Positions 48,417 to 60,035 of a stretch of 64,000 bases of DNA are shown one piece after another; position 1 is the first letter of the stretch, and each line of letters begins with the position of its first letter. Below the pieces are notes generated by a model, which saw nothing but the letters and a program-made list of their open reading frames with translations, made no database searches and was not told the origin of the DNA. The stretch lies in assembly GCF_900103585.1 (NCBI RefSeq), contig NZ_FNHV01000006.1:124001-188000 (forward strand). The letters run 5' to 3'. The DNA comes from Streptomyces sp. cf386. Lineage in GTDB: Bacteria > Actinomycetota > Actinomycetes > Streptomycetales > Streptomycetaceae. A program made the position numbers and the translations under genes.

Positions 48417-51178
48417 CTGCTTGCCTCCTCGACTGTGCCCCCCGTGGCTGCTTCGGATGTCGGGGCCTTGTTCTGACCCGTCTGTTCGGCGATCTCCGCC
48501 TCCACGTCGCGGTAGCCGGCCTCCGCTCCCCTGCGGAAGCCGCCGAGCCTTCTGCGCAGGGCTTCGGCATCGACGCCGCCGGTCCGCTGGCGCGGGGCCT
48601 GCACCGGGGCGGTGATCTTCGGGGTGCGCTTGGGCAGTCCCTTGTCGGTGACGAGTTCCGCCCCTTCGACGCCCCCGTCGCCCTCGTCACTCTCGCTGCT
48701 CTCGTCCCCCTCATCCCTCTCGTCGCGGGCACGCTCATGCGTGTCGGGTCCGATGGCGTAGGGGTCGGTGACCGGGGTCTCCGTCTCCTCGGCGGGCCCG
48801 GTGGGCTGCTCCGGGATCAGGAGTTCCATCGTCGTCTCGGCGGGCGCCGCCTCCGGTGCCTTGCGTTCCTCCTTCGCGCCCTCCTCCTTCGCGCCCTCCT
48901 CCGTCGCCCGTACGGTCTTCTCCGCGAGGGCCACCAAGGGGTCGTCGTCCCTGGAACGGCCGTGCAGGACGTTGGAGTTGGCCTCCGCGTCGGCGCCCGG
49001 CAGGGAGAAGGCGTGCGTGCCGGTGTGGTGCAGGGTGTCCGAGGGGACCGCGGGCGCGGGTGCCGCCGCGAAGAGGCCCTTGGGCAGGACCGCGACCGCC
49101 GCGACGCCGCCCTGCTTCTGCTCGCGGAGCTGGACGCGGACGCCGTGGCGGTGGGCGAGGCGGGCGACGACGTAGAGGCCGAGGCCCAGGCCGTCGTCGC
49201 CCTCCTGGTCGTAGGAGGCCTCGGGGTCGAAGTCGGAGAGCCGGGAGTTGAGCCGCGTCAGCCGCTCGTCGGTCATGCCGATGCCCTCGTCCTGGACCGA
49301 GAGCATGACCTCGCCGTTCTCCAGCAGCCAGCCGGAGATCTCGACGGGCCGGTCGGGCGGGGAGAACGCGGTGGCGTTCTCCATCAGCTCGGCCAGCAGG
49401 TGGGAGAGGTCGTCGGCGGCGAACCCGGCCACGTGCGCGTGCGGCGGCATCGCGGCGATGCGGACGCGCTCGTAGCGCTCGATCTCGCTGACCGCCGCGC
49501 GGACGACGTCGACGAGCGGGACCGCCCCGGCGTGCTGCTGGACGTGCTCGGTGCCGGCCAGGACGAGGAGGTTCTCGCTGTGCCGGCGCATGACCGTCGC
49601 GAAGTGGTCGAGCTTGAAGAGCGTGGCGAGCCGTTCCGGGTCCTGCTCGCGCTCCTCCAGGCCCTCGATGACGGCGAGTTGCCGCTCGACGAGGCCGAGG
49701 GTGCGCAGCGCGAGGTTCACGAAGGTGGAGCCGATGGTGTCCCGCAGACCCTCCAACTGGGCGGCGGACTCGGCGAGTTCGCCTCGCAGCTCCTCGCGGG
49801 CGTCGGCCATCTTCTGGCGCTGGCCGACAAGGTGTTTGCGGTCGGACTCCAGCGTGGCGATGCGCTCGTGCAGGGCGAGGGCGTGCGTGTGCAGGGCGTT
49901 GACGGAGTTGACGACCTGGGCGAACTCGTCCTTGCGGCCGGTGAACTTGACGGGCTCCTCGGCCGCCGGGTCCTCGGCCCGGGCGAGCCGGGCGGAGCCG
50001 AGCCGCAGGACGGCCAGCGGCCGGGTGAGGGAGCGCGCCATGCCGGTGGCGACGCCGACGGCGAGCAGCATCAGGGCGCCGAGGATCGCGATGCGGATCT
50101 CCAGCGCGGTGACGTCGTCGTCGCGGAGCTGTTCGAGGTCCTTGGTGCGGCGGTCGTAGAGGGCGGACTCCACGCCGCGCATCAGGTCGACGCGGGCGGA
50201 GAGGGCGGCCTCGGCGCGCCGGGTGCTGGTGTTCAGGTCCCGGTCGGAGAGCGCGGCCTGGTCGGTGAGGGCGGCGAGATACCGGTCGGCGGTGTTGACC
50301 TCGGGGCCGGTGACCGTGGAGTCGTACGACGTCCGCGCGGACTTGGGGGCGGTGTCGTGGAAGTCGGCGAGGGCGGCGTCGGAGCGCAGGCGGGCCTGCT
50401 GGGCGGCGGCGCCGAGGGCGGCGCGCACCTTGGCGTCGGCGGCCGAGGAGGTCTTCTGGGTGGTCGCGAGGCCGGTGACCGGGTCGACGACGGTCTCGGT
50501 GGTGGTCGGCACGCTGAGCGCGGCGAGCAGCAGCCCTCGGGCGGCGGCGGCCTGCTGTACGGCGGAGTCCAGCTCGGCCAGGGCGTAGGCGCCGGCGCCG
50601 GTGCGGGGCGGCATCTGCTCGGCCAGCCGCTCGGCGAGCCGGTGGAGTTCGGTGATGGCGGCCGAGTAGGCCTCGTGCGCTTCCAGGGCGCTGCTCTTGC
50701 CGGTGAGCGCGGCTCGGCGCACGGCCGCGATGCCGTCGAGGTCGTCGTGCAGCGAGGCCGGGGCGTCGGTGTCGGTACGCAGCTCCTCGACCTGCCGGTC
50801 GACCCGGACGCTGCGCTGCTCGCTGGGCGCCTTGGACTTGGGGCGGCCGGCGGCGATGTACGACGTGACCTCGTCGCGCTCGTCGGCGAGGGAGTGGGCG
50901 AGGGTGAGCGCGTCCTGGGTCTGCTCGGCGAGCGTCACCAGTTCCTGGGAGTCGTGCAGTTGCCCGGAGGCGGCGACGATCGAGGGGACGCCTGCCGCGG
51001 CGATGGCGGCGGCGACGACGGCCACGGCGACGATCAGCCGGTTCCGTACGTGTGTCGGGCGCCCCTTGCCGGCGGGTGTGACGTCGGTGGTGGTGCCGGG
51101 AGTGGGCTGCGCGCCCCCTGCGGAGGCCGTCTGCTTGCCTGAGCGACGAGGCCGCATCTTCTGCACCGGTGCTCGCAT
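48413..51178 (-). CDS. cvnA: Conservon sensor ATPase (CvnA-like) with long acidic C-terminal tail
   Basis: The 921-residue membrane protein has TM1 (~45-68), an extracellular helical NIT-like sensor (to ~350), TM2 (~355-378), HAMP, helices replacing the H-box (LALRTLGLVERQLAVI) and a GHKL ATPase with LLAELMENATAFSPP, VQDEGIGM and GLGLGLYVVARLA. The last ~230 residues are disordered, Glu/Ala/Pro-rich, with a short EEGAKEEGAKEE repeat. It lacks a phospho-acceptor His, as usual for CvnA. It is the first gene of the conservon operon. Confidence 0.92.
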   Translation of the reverse strand: MRAPVQKMRPRRSGKQTASAGGAQPTPGTTTDVTPAGKGRPTHVRNRLIVAVAVVAAAIAAAGVPSIVAASGQLHDSQELVTLAEQTQDALTLAHSLADERDEVTSYIAAGRPKSKAPSEQRSVRVDRQVEELRTDTDAPASLHDDLDGIAAVRRAALTGKSSALEAHEAYSAAITELHRLAERLAEQMPPRTGAGAYALAELDSAVQQAAAARGLLLAALSVPTTTETVVDPVTGLATTQKTSSAADAKVRAALGAAAQQARLRSDAALADFHDTAPKSARTSYDSTVTGPEVNTADRYLAALTDQAALSDRDLNTSTRRAEAALSARVDLMRGVESALYDRRTKDLEQLRDDDVTALEIRIAILGALMLLAVGVATGMARSLTRPLAVLRLGSARLARAEDPAAEEPVKFTGRKDEFAQVVNSVNALHTHALALHERIATLESDRKHLVGQRQKMADAREELRGELAESAAQLEGLRDTIGSTFVNLALRTLGLVERQLAVIEGLEEREQDPERLATLFKLDHFATVMRRHSENLLVLAGTEHVQQHAGAVPLVDVVRAAVSEIERYERVRIAAMPPHAHVAGFAADDLSHLLAELMENATAFSPPDRPVEISGWLLENGEVMLSVQDEGIGMTDERLTRLNSRLSDFDPEASYDQEGDDGLGLGLYVVARLAHRHGVRVQLREQKQGGVAAVAVLPKGLFAAAPAPAVPSDTLHHTGTHAFSLPGADAEANSNVLHGRSRDDDPLVALAEKTVRATEEGAKEEGAKEERKAPEAAPAETTMELLIPEQPTGPAEETETPVTDPYAIGPDTHERARDERDEGDESSESDEGDGGVEGAELVTDKGLPKRTPKITAPVQAPRQRTGGVDAEALRRRLGGFRRGAEAGYRDVEAEIAEQTGQNKAPTSEAATGGTVEEASS

Positions 51179-51544
51179 TCCTGACTCGTGATACCCATGG
51201 ATCCGAGTGACGCTCCGTCAAGTACGGTCGACTGTACGTACACTCGATGCGGTTCCCGACCCTCCCAGTGCCGGTGGGCAGCGGCCGCGCATCACCTGAC
51301 CCGCCACCCGAAGGAGTGAACCCCGGAGGGGAGTTGGCGGGCAAGTTCCCCCGGCGCCCGCACATGCCTTGCCCGGCGGGTCGGTTGGACGTCTGCGGCG
51401 GGCGATGGCAGGATTCGCCGCCACGCCCGTCCGGGGCCAACCATTCCGCCCCAAATCAGGCGTCTGACCTGCGCGACTGCACCCGTTCGGCAACCGATGC
51501 GACCCCTTCGCAAACCTTGTGAAGGCCTCGTGCAGACTGGCCGA
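51179..51544. other. 366-nt divergent promoter region, no gene assigned
   Basis: This lies between the conservon (leftward) and the PP2C-like gene (rightward). Near the conservon start is an alternating GTAC-rich block (GTACGGTCGACTGTACGTAC, 51221-51240) with dyad character, possibly a regulator site. The rest shows no RNA gene or credible small ORF. Confidence 0.5.
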
Positions 51545-52333
51545 ATGCGAACAGAGCTGGCTTCCGAGCCCGGTGACGCGACCCGCCCCAACGAGGACTT
51601 CGCGAGTGTCGGACTTCCGGCCTCGGGACAGGGTGGCGCCCTGGTGGTCCTGGACGGCGTGACCCCGCCGAGGGGAGGGACGGGCTGTCTGCATTCCGTC
51701 CCCTGGTTCACCGCACGGCTCGGCGGAGCCCTGACCGAACTGACCGTTTCACTCCCGGATGTTCCGCTGGCCGACGCGCTGACCCGCGCCATCGCGCGGA
51801 CCGCCGAGGCCCACGCCGCAACCTGTGACCTTTCTCACCCACGCACCCCACAGGCAACGGTGGTTCTGGCGCGGTGGTCGCCGGAGTCGGTGGAGTACCT
51901 GGTCCTGTCCGACTCCGCCCTGCTGGTGGAGTCACCGGACGGCACGGTCACGCCCTGCCTGGACGACCGCCTGGCCCGCCTCCCCCGGGCGTCCCTGGCC
52001 ACGGACGCGCTGATCGACGCCCACGTCCGCAACAAGGAGGGCGGCTTCTTCACGGCCGCCGCGGATCCGTCGGTGGCGGGGCGCGCGGTGACGGGGGTGC
52101 TGGCCCGGGAGGACGTGCGGGCGCTGGCGGCCCTGACGGACGGGGCGACGAGGTGGGTGGAGAAGTTCCGCGAGGGGGACTGGGGGGACTGCTTCACCTT
52201 CGTACGGAAGGAGGGGGCGCGGGCGCTGGTGGACCGGGTGCGGGCGCTGGAGTCGGCCGACGAGCAGGAGCGGACGTATCTGGGACGGAGCAAGACCCAC
52301 GACGACGCGACGGTCGTGTACGCGGAGTTGTGA
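51545..52333 (+). CDS. PP2C-like protein phosphatase domain protein
   Basis: The 262-residue protein resembles bacterial PP2C folds: an N-terminal ELASEPGDATRPNEDFASV strand, GGALVVLDGVTPP with the metal Asp, LVLSDSALLV, VRALAALTDGATR and a final KTHDDATVVYAEL with the second Asp pair. Metal residues look conserved, although the spacing is shorter than in classic PP2C. Targets are unknown. ATG 51545 was chosen as the first start that preserves this fold. Confidence 0.78.
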   Translation: MRTELASEPGDATRPNEDFASVGLPASGQGGALVVLDGVTPPRGGTGCLHSVPWFTARLGGALTELTVSLPDVPLADALTRAIARTAEAHAATCDLSHPRTPQATVVLARWSPESVEYLVLSDSALLVESPDGTVTPCLDDRLARLPRASLATDALIDAHVRNKEGGFFTAAADPSVAGRAVTGVLAREDVRALAALTDGATRWVEKFREGDWGDCFTFVRKEGARALVDRVRALESADEQERTYLGRSKTHDDATVVYAEL

Positions 52334-52351
52334 GCCGCGGGCCCCGCGCTC

Positions 52352-52876
52352 CTACTTCTCCATCCCCCGGTTCAGCTGGTTCAGCAGCCGCGCCAGCTCC
52401 GCGACCTCGCCCCGGTCCCAGTGGGACAGCTGCTCGACATACCGGCCCCGCCGGGCCTCCCGCACCTTCGCGACCCGACCGCGCCCCTCCTCGGTGAGGT
52501 GCACCAGCCATGCCCGCCCGTCGGCGGGGTCCGGCTCGCGCGCGACGAGCCCCAGGTCCTCCAGGGCCCGGAGCTGGCGCGACATGGTGGCCTTGCCGAC
52601 CCCGATATAGGCGGCGAGTTCGGTGGCCCGCTGCCGTCCGCACTCACCCAACCGGACCAACAGCCCGTACGCGGCGGACTCCAGGTCCGGATGGACCTCG
52701 CGGGCCATCTCGCCCTGCTTGGCCCTGGCGCGCCGGAAGAGAACCGTCAACTCGCGTTCCAGGTCGAGGAATTCGGGATGATCCAGGCCGCTGTCGGGCA
52801 CTCCCTCAGAGGGGGCACCCCCAGATTCGACTCGCGGCCCGTCGCCGTGTCCGTCGCCGATTCCGTCTTCGTGCAC
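52352..52876 (-). CDS. MarR family transcriptional regulator
   Basis: The ~174-residue protein has a winged-helix core: AAYGLLVRLGECGRQRATELAAYIGVGKATMSRQLRALEDLGLVAREPDPADGRAW (HTH plus wing), flanked by dimer helices. GTG 52876 follows AGGGGCTGAC; a TTG at 52933 would add ~19 residues. Its effector and targets are unknown. It is divergent from the muramidase gene. Confidence 0.9.
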   Translation of the reverse strand: MHEDGIGDGHGDGPRVESGGAPSEGVPDSGLDHPEFLDLERELTVLFRRARAKQGEMAREVHPDLESAAYGLLVRLGECGRQRATELAAYIGVGKATMSRQLRALEDLGLVAREPDPADGRAWLVHLTEEGRGRVAKVREARRGRYVEQLSHWDRGEVAELARLLNQLNRGMEK

Positions 52877-53137
52877 GTCAGCCCCTGCCTCGTGTTTCCG
52901 GTCCGGTCTCCCGGTCCGGAAAGTTTCCGCCAACCGCCGTCATCGCCGCAGCTCCGCCAGTATTTCGCAGGCACAGACCAAAGGCAGCCTCCGGACCCCC
53001 TTCCACCTGCGCTTCTCCGTGCCTAGCTTCCCTGTAAGGACGTGACTGGCATGCACACGCCATGATCACAGCCGCAACGGCAGCCGCACCACCGCACGTT
53101 TCCCCACCGAGCACCACCGAGCCTGCGGAGGCACGCT

Positions 53138-53971
53138 ATGCCCGTGCACAGATCCGAACAGCTCCGTCCCCGGCGCCCGCACCTCACCGGGCTCCTGCTC
53201 ACCGCGATCCTCTCCCTCACCCTCACCGGCCAGCCGTCCCCCGCGTCCGCCGGCGATGACACCCCGCCCCGCGGCTCCGCCCACATGGGCATGGGCGTCG
53301 CGGCCCACGACGGCGTGCACGGCCTGCCCAACGAGACCCTGGCCACCCAGACGGAGGGCGTCGACGTCTCCAGCCACCAGGGCAACGTCGCCTGGTCGAC
53401 CCTGTGGAACAGCGGGGTGAAGTGGGCCTATGTGAAGGCCACCGAGGGGACGTACTACACGAACCCGTACTTCGCCCAGCAGTACACGGGCTCCTACAAC
53501 ATCGGCATGATCCGCGGCGCCTACCACTTCGCGACCCCGGACACCACCAATGGAGCAACCCAGGCCAACTACTTCGTCGACCACGGCGGCGGCTGGTCCC
53601 GCGACGGCAAGACCCTGCCCGGCGTCCTCGACATCGAGTGGAACCCGTACGGCGACGCCTGCTACGGCAAGACCCAGAGCCAGATGGTCACCTGGATCCG
53701 CGACTTCCTGAACCGGTACAAGGCCCGCACCGGCCGTGCCGCCGTCATCTACACGGCGACGACCTGGTGGAGGCAGTGCACCGGCAACCACAGCGGCTTC
53801 GCCACCGCCAACCCCCTGTGGATCGCCCGGTACGCCGCGGACGTGGGGGAACTGCCGGCCGGGTGGAGTTACTACACCATGTGGCAGTACACGTCCTCCG
53901 GACCGACCGTCGGGGACCACAACAGGTTCAACGGAGCGCTCGACAGGGTCGTGGCGCTCGCCAACGGATAG
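53138..53971 (+). CDS. Secreted GH25 lysozyme (muramidase)
   Basis: The 277-residue product has a signal peptide (basic PRRPHLTG, core LLLTAILSLTLTG, cleavage after PASA). Its GH25 barrel shows GVDVSSHQG (first Asp), YVKATEGTYYTN, GAYHFATP and the catalytic pair in GVLDIEWNPYG. It cuts the MurNAc-GlcNAc bond of peptidoglycan. Length fits the Streptomyces cellosyl type. It ends 68 nt from the convergent lon stop, with a hairpin between. Confidence 0.95.
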   Translation: MPVHRSEQLRPRRPHLTGLLLTAILSLTLTGQPSPASAGDDTPPRGSAHMGMGVAAHDGVHGLPNETLATQTEGVDVSSHQGNVAWSTLWNSGVKWAYVKATEGTYYTNPYFAQQYTGSYNIGMIRGAYHFATPDTTNGATQANYFVDHGGGWSRDGKTLPGVLDIEWNPYGDACYGKTQSQMVTWIRDFLNRYKARTGRAAVIYTATTWWRQCTGNHSGFATANPLWIARYAADVGELPAGWSYYTMWQYTSSGPTVGDHNRFNGALDRVVALANG

Positions 53972-53987
53972 CGGACAGCGCGGCGAA

Positions 53988-54017
53988 GGCCCGGGCCTCC
54001 CTCACGGGACCCGGGCC
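53988..54017. terminator. Bidirectional hairpin between muramidase and lon
   Basis: GGCCCGGG (53988-53995) pairs with CCCGGGCC (54010-54017) around a 14-nt loop, in the only gap between the two convergent genes. Confidence 0.65.
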
Positions 54018-54038
54018 CTGCCTGTCCGGTCGCGTCCG

Positions 54039-56453
<2,415 letters not shown>

Positions 56454-56474
56454 GATCTCCCCTTCGGCAGTCAA

Positions 56475-56495
56475 GTTGAGTTATGCCGACTCAAT
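56475..56495. promoter_or_regulatory. HAIR (HspR) operator upstream of lon
   Basis: TTGAGT-tatgccg-ACTCAA (core 56476-56494) matches the HspR inverted repeat CTTGAGT-N7-ACTCAAG in all but the outermost bases. It lies ~22 nt upstream of the lon start codon, fitting repression by HspR that is lifted by heat. Confidence 0.85.
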
Positions 56496-56634
56496 GCACG
56501 GGCGAGCCTGGATGTTCCCCGACTCCCGTTCGCTGTGAGCGATCACCCGGCACACACGGTGTGACCTCGGGTTTCGCGATAAACCAGTTGCCCGGGACCC
56601 GACCCGGACCCGACCCCTCCCCCACCGTCTCCCT

Positions 56635-57405
56635 GTGACAGACACAGAGCTCCTTCTCGCGGCCTACGACGACCAGATGCGCGGCGCGCCCCCGACCCCG
56701 CCCGCCGGAGTGACGTACGAACAGGACGGCCCGCTGCTGCGGATCGTCGGCGGATTCCGGGGCCTGGTCAGCGGGCCGCGCTCCCTCGGTGTGCGCGGCG
56801 CCGAACTCGACCGGCTCATCGCCCGGCAGCGCGACTACTTCGCGGCGCGCGGCGAGGCGGTGGAGTGGAAGACCCGGTCCCACGACGACCCCGCCGACCT
56901 CACCGACCGCCTCCGCGCGGCGGGCTTCGCACCCGAGGACATGGAGACGGTTCTGGTCGGACGCGCCGCCGACATGGCCGTACGCGAGCCCGTCCTGCCG
57001 GAGGGCCTGACGCTGCGCCGGGTCACGGCGGACGCGGACATGCGCCGGATCGCCGCGATGGAGTCGGTGGTGTGGGGCCAGGACTGGGGCCGGCTCGCCG
57101 ACGATCTCATCGGCCGGGTCGCGTCCGCGCCGGACGAGATCGCCGTCCATGTCGCCGAGGCCGACGGCGAGGTCGTCTCGGCGGCCTGGCTGGTCTCCCG
57201 CGAGGGCACGGAGTTCGCGAGTCTGTGGGGCGGGTCGACGCTAGCCGAGTGGCGCGGCCGCGGCATCTACCGCGCGCTCGTCGCGACCCGCGCCGCCCTC
57301 GCGGCCGCCCGCGGCGTCACGTATCTCCACGTCGACGCCTCCGACGACAGCGCACCCATCCTGCTGCGGCTGGGCTTCGAGGCGGTGACCACGACGACGC
57401 CGTAG
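56635..57405 (+). CDS. GNAT family N-acetyltransferase
   Basis: The 256-residue protein has a divergent N-terminal half (~1-115) and a C-terminal GNAT domain: LTLRRVTADADMRRI, EIAVHVAEADGEVVSAAWL, the CoA loop in STLAEWRGRGIYRAL (R-G-R-G-x-Y) and APILLRLGFEAV. The substrate is unknown. GTG 56635 (VTDTELLLAAYDDQ) is the first sensible start. Its stop is 6 nt from the convergent rhomboid-like stop. Confidence 0.85.
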   Translation: MTDTELLLAAYDDQMRGAPPTPPAGVTYEQDGPLLRIVGGFRGLVSGPRSLGVRGAELDRLIARQRDYFAARGEAVEWKTRSHDDPADLTDRLRAAGFAPEDMETVLVGRAADMAVREPVLPEGLTLRRVTADADMRRIAAMESVVWGQDWGRLADDLIGRVASAPDEIAVHVAEADGEVVSAAWLVSREGTEFASLWGGSTLAEWRGRGIYRALVATRAALAAARGVTYLHVDASDDSAPILLRLGFEAVTTTTP

Positions 57406-57411
57406 GTGTGG

Positions 57412-58278
57412 TCACCCGACGGCGACTGACTCCGAGGCGCGCCACCGCCGCACCACCGGCCACATCCCGACCCCGATGACCAGGGCGATCAGATGGCCCC
57501 AATTGGTCAGCGGATCCGTCAGGTTGGCCAGGTCCTGGAGCAGCATCCCGCCGAACAGCGCCAGCACCGGCCACCGCAGCCACGGGCGCAGCAGCCCGGC
57601 CAGCGCGCCGATGCTCGTGGCCACGCCGAAGCTGATGCCGTAGTCGAAGCGGTGCAGCGAGCTCGCCGGGAGGTGGCCGACCAGCACCGCGAGCCCGACG
57701 GGGACCTCGGTCGCGAGGGTCGCCAGGACGTGCCCGGCCAGGAAGACGACGGCCGTGCGGACGCCGCCGATGCGCCGCTCCAGCGCGGTGAGCACCAGCA
57801 GGAAGCAGAGCGTGTACGGCGCCGCGATGCCGCCCGCGACCCACAGCGCGCTGGCGAGCAACACCAGCACGGGCGTCGACACCAGGTGCGCGACGTCGGT
57901 GCTGGAGCCCTGGTGCAGGGCGTGCACGAGGGCGGGGTCGGCGTAGGTGGCGATCAGGGAGGTGACGGTGAGGACGGCGGCGTAGGCGAAGGTGAGCGGG
58001 GTGCCCGTGGGGGTGGGGAGCAGCCGCCAGGGGCGGACGAGATGGGGGCGGGGAGCGGTGGCCTCGGTGATGACCGGCGCGAGGGGCGGAGCTGCGACAG
58101 CGCTCGTCTCGGAGGCGCCGGCCGCCGGCACGCTCGCCGCTGGGGCACTCTTCGCCGCGGCGCCCACCGGCCCGCGCTGCCGCGGCATTCCGTCCAGCAG
58201 CCCGGCGACATCGGGCAGGCCCGCCGCACCGGACTCCGGAACCGAGCCCGTCACACCCCCAGCCGCAGTCCGTTCCAA
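57412..58278 (-). CDS. Rhomboid-like intramembrane protein
   Basis: After an Ala/Pro-rich cytosolic lead of ~75 residues come six to seven membrane helices. A rhomboid-type Ser lies in YGISFGVATS and a His in NWGHLIALVIG, at the positions of the Ser-His dyad of rhomboid proteases. Spacing and surrounding residues differ from the canonical GASG motif, so activity is uncertain. The start is unclear: TTG 58278, GTG 58254 and ATG 58188 are all in frame, and the membrane part is unaffected by the choice. Confidence 0.75.
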   Translation of the reverse strand: MERTAAGGVTGSVPESGAAGLPDVAGLLDGMPRQRGPVGAAAKSAPAASVPAAGASETSAVAAPPLAPVITEATAPRPHLVRPWRLLPTPTGTPLTFAYAAVLTVTSLIATYADPALVHALHQGSSTDVAHLVSTPVLVLLASALWVAGGIAAPYTLCFLLVLTALERRIGGVRTAVVFLAGHVLATLATEVPVGLAVLVGHLPASSLHRFDYGISFGVATSIGALAGLLRPWLRWPVLALFGGMLLQDLANLTDPLTNWGHLIALVIGVGMWPVVRRWRASESVAVG

Positions 58279-58488
58279 GGTGAGGCGCTCCTTCCGTTTC
58301 CTCCACCCTTCGCCTGCGACCCGCCCATGTCTGTGACCTGCGCCACTCGGAAGCCGATTCTCAGGAACCTCTCAACTGGCACCTACCTGTCCGGGTTCCA
58401 GTCCCTTCACCCCATCGGGGGACCCCATGCCACGCCAGGTCCGCCAAATCCACTCGGCCCCGCCGACCCCACCTGCCAGGATGGCCGG

Positions 58489-59166
58489 ATGCCCACTTCG
58501 TACGACATCCCCGAAGTACTGGACCGTCACGAAGGCCCGCACGGCGAGGTCGTGCTGCGGCGGCACGGTGAGTTGCTCCAGATCATCGCGAACGGCTGCT
58601 TTCTGATGGACACCTCCGACGGCCGTTCGGAGCGCCTGCTCGTCGATGTGGCGCTCGGCGCGCTGGACGGGCGGCCGGAGCCTCACCTGCTGATCGGCGG
58701 GCTCGGAGTGGGGTTCTCGCTCGCACACGCCGCCGCCGATCCCCGCCCGGGACGGATCACCGTCGTGGAGCGCGAGAGCGCGATTATCGGCTGGCATCTT
58801 GACGGACCCTTGTCGCACTTCTCGGCCCGCGCCCTCGCCGATCCGCGCACCGAGATTCTGGAAACGGATCTGGTGGCGTACGTACATGAGACATCCGACA
58901 CGTATGACGCCCTGTGTCTCGACATCGACAACGGACCCGGCTGGACCGTCACCGAGGGCAACGACAGCCTGTACTCGCCCAGTGGACTGGCGGGCTGTGC
59001 AGGGGCGTTGAGGCCTGGTGGGGTGCTGGCCGTTTGGTCTGCCCAGCCCTCTCCGGAATTCGAAGAAACCTTGCGTAATGCCGGATTCCAACAGGTGCGT
59101 ACCGAAGAGATCCCCGTTGCCCGGGGCGTTCCGGACGTCGTGCACCTCGCCGTACAACCTGGATAG
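58489..59166 (+). CDS. Spermidine synthase-like / SAM-dependent methyltransferase-fold protein
   Basis: The 225-residue protein has a spermidine-synthase-type Rossmann fold: LLIGGLGVGFSLAHAAADP (nucleotide loop), ITVVERESAIIGWH, DALCLDIDNGPGW and LRPGGVLAVWSAQPSPEFEETL. The N-terminal tetramerisation domain and the polyamine-site Asp motif of true spermidine synthases are not evident, so the substrate is open. ATG 58489 is preceded by AGGATGG. Confidence 0.8.
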   Translation: MPTSYDIPEVLDRHEGPHGEVVLRRHGELLQIIANGCFLMDTSDGRSERLLVDVALGALDGRPEPHLLIGGLGVGFSLAHAAADPRPGRITVVERESAIIGWHLDGPLSHFSARALADPRTEILETDLVAYVHETSDTYDALCLDIDNGPGWTVTEGNDSLYSPSGLAGCAGALRPGGVLAVWSAQPSPEFEETLRNAGFQQVRTEEIPVARGVPDVVHLAVQPG

Positions 59167-59297
59167 CCGTGGCGCCGTGACTCCCCGTACTCTGCTCACC
59201 TGACGCGGATCATTCAAGCGTCAATCGCAAGCATGAGCAGGCATAGCCAGTCAGAGGAATCACCCCACGGATTCCGGAAAGCAACTTGGGGCGGGCG

Positions 59298-60035
59298 ATG
59301 GAGCAGACACACACCTCCCACAACGGCACGGCGGCGACCCCGGGCGCACAGCGCCGGGTCCTGGTGGTCGAGGACGATCCGACCATCGTGGACGCCATCG
59401 CGGCCCGCCTGCGCGCCGAGGGTTTCCTCGTGCAGACCGCGGGTGACGGTCCGGCGGCGGTCGACACGGCCGAGGCCTGGCAGCCCGACCTGCTGATCCT
59501 CGACATCATGCTGCCGGGCTTCGACGGCCTGGAGGTATGCCGCCGGGTGCAGGCCCAGCGGCCGGTGCCGGTGCTGATGCTGACCGCGCGCGACGACGAG
59601 ACCGACATGCTGGTCGGGCTCGGCGTGGGCGCCGACGACTACATGACCAAGCCGTTCTCGATGCGGGAGCTGGCGGCACGCGTGCATGTGCTGCTGCGCC
59701 GCGTCGAGCGCGCCGCGCTGGCCGCCACGACCCCGCGGTCGGGGATCCTCAGGCTCGGCGAGCTCGAGATCGACCACGCGCAGCGGCGCGTGCGGGTGCG
59801 CAGTGAGGACGTCCACCTCACGCCGACCGAGTTCGACCTCCTGGTGTGCCTGGCGAACACCCCGCGCGCGGTTCTCTCGCGCGAGCAGCTGCTCGCCGAG
59901 GTGTGGGACTGGGCGGACGCCTCCGGCACCCGGACCGTCGACAGCCACATCAAGGCGCTGCGCCGGAAGATCGGCGCCGAGCGCATCCGTACCGTGCACG
60001 GCGTGGGCTACGCCCTGGAGACCCCGACGCCATGA
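59298..60035 (+). CDS. OmpR/PhoB-family response regulator
   Basis: The 245-residue protein has a receiver domain (VLVVEDDP, phospho-Asp in LLILDIMLPGFDG, Lys in MTKPF) and a C-terminal winged helix (LTPTEFDLLVCLANTPRAVLSREQLL, then RTVDSHIKALRRKIG). It is coupled to the following kinase gene by ATGA, forming a standard two-component pair. Start ATG 59298 (MEQTHTS); a TTG at 59286 is also in frame. Confidence 0.95.
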   Translation: MEQTHTSHNGTAATPGAQRRVLVVEDDPTIVDAIAARLRAEGFLVQTAGDGPAAVDTAEAWQPDLLILDIMLPGFDGLEVCRRVQAQRPVPVLMLTARDDETDMLVGLGVGADDYMTKPFSMRELAARVHVLLRRVERAALAATTPRSGILRLGELEIDHAQRRVRVRSEDVHLTPTEFDLLVCLANTPRAVLSREQLLAEVWDWADASGTRTVDSHIKALRRKIGAERIRTVHGVGYALETPTP

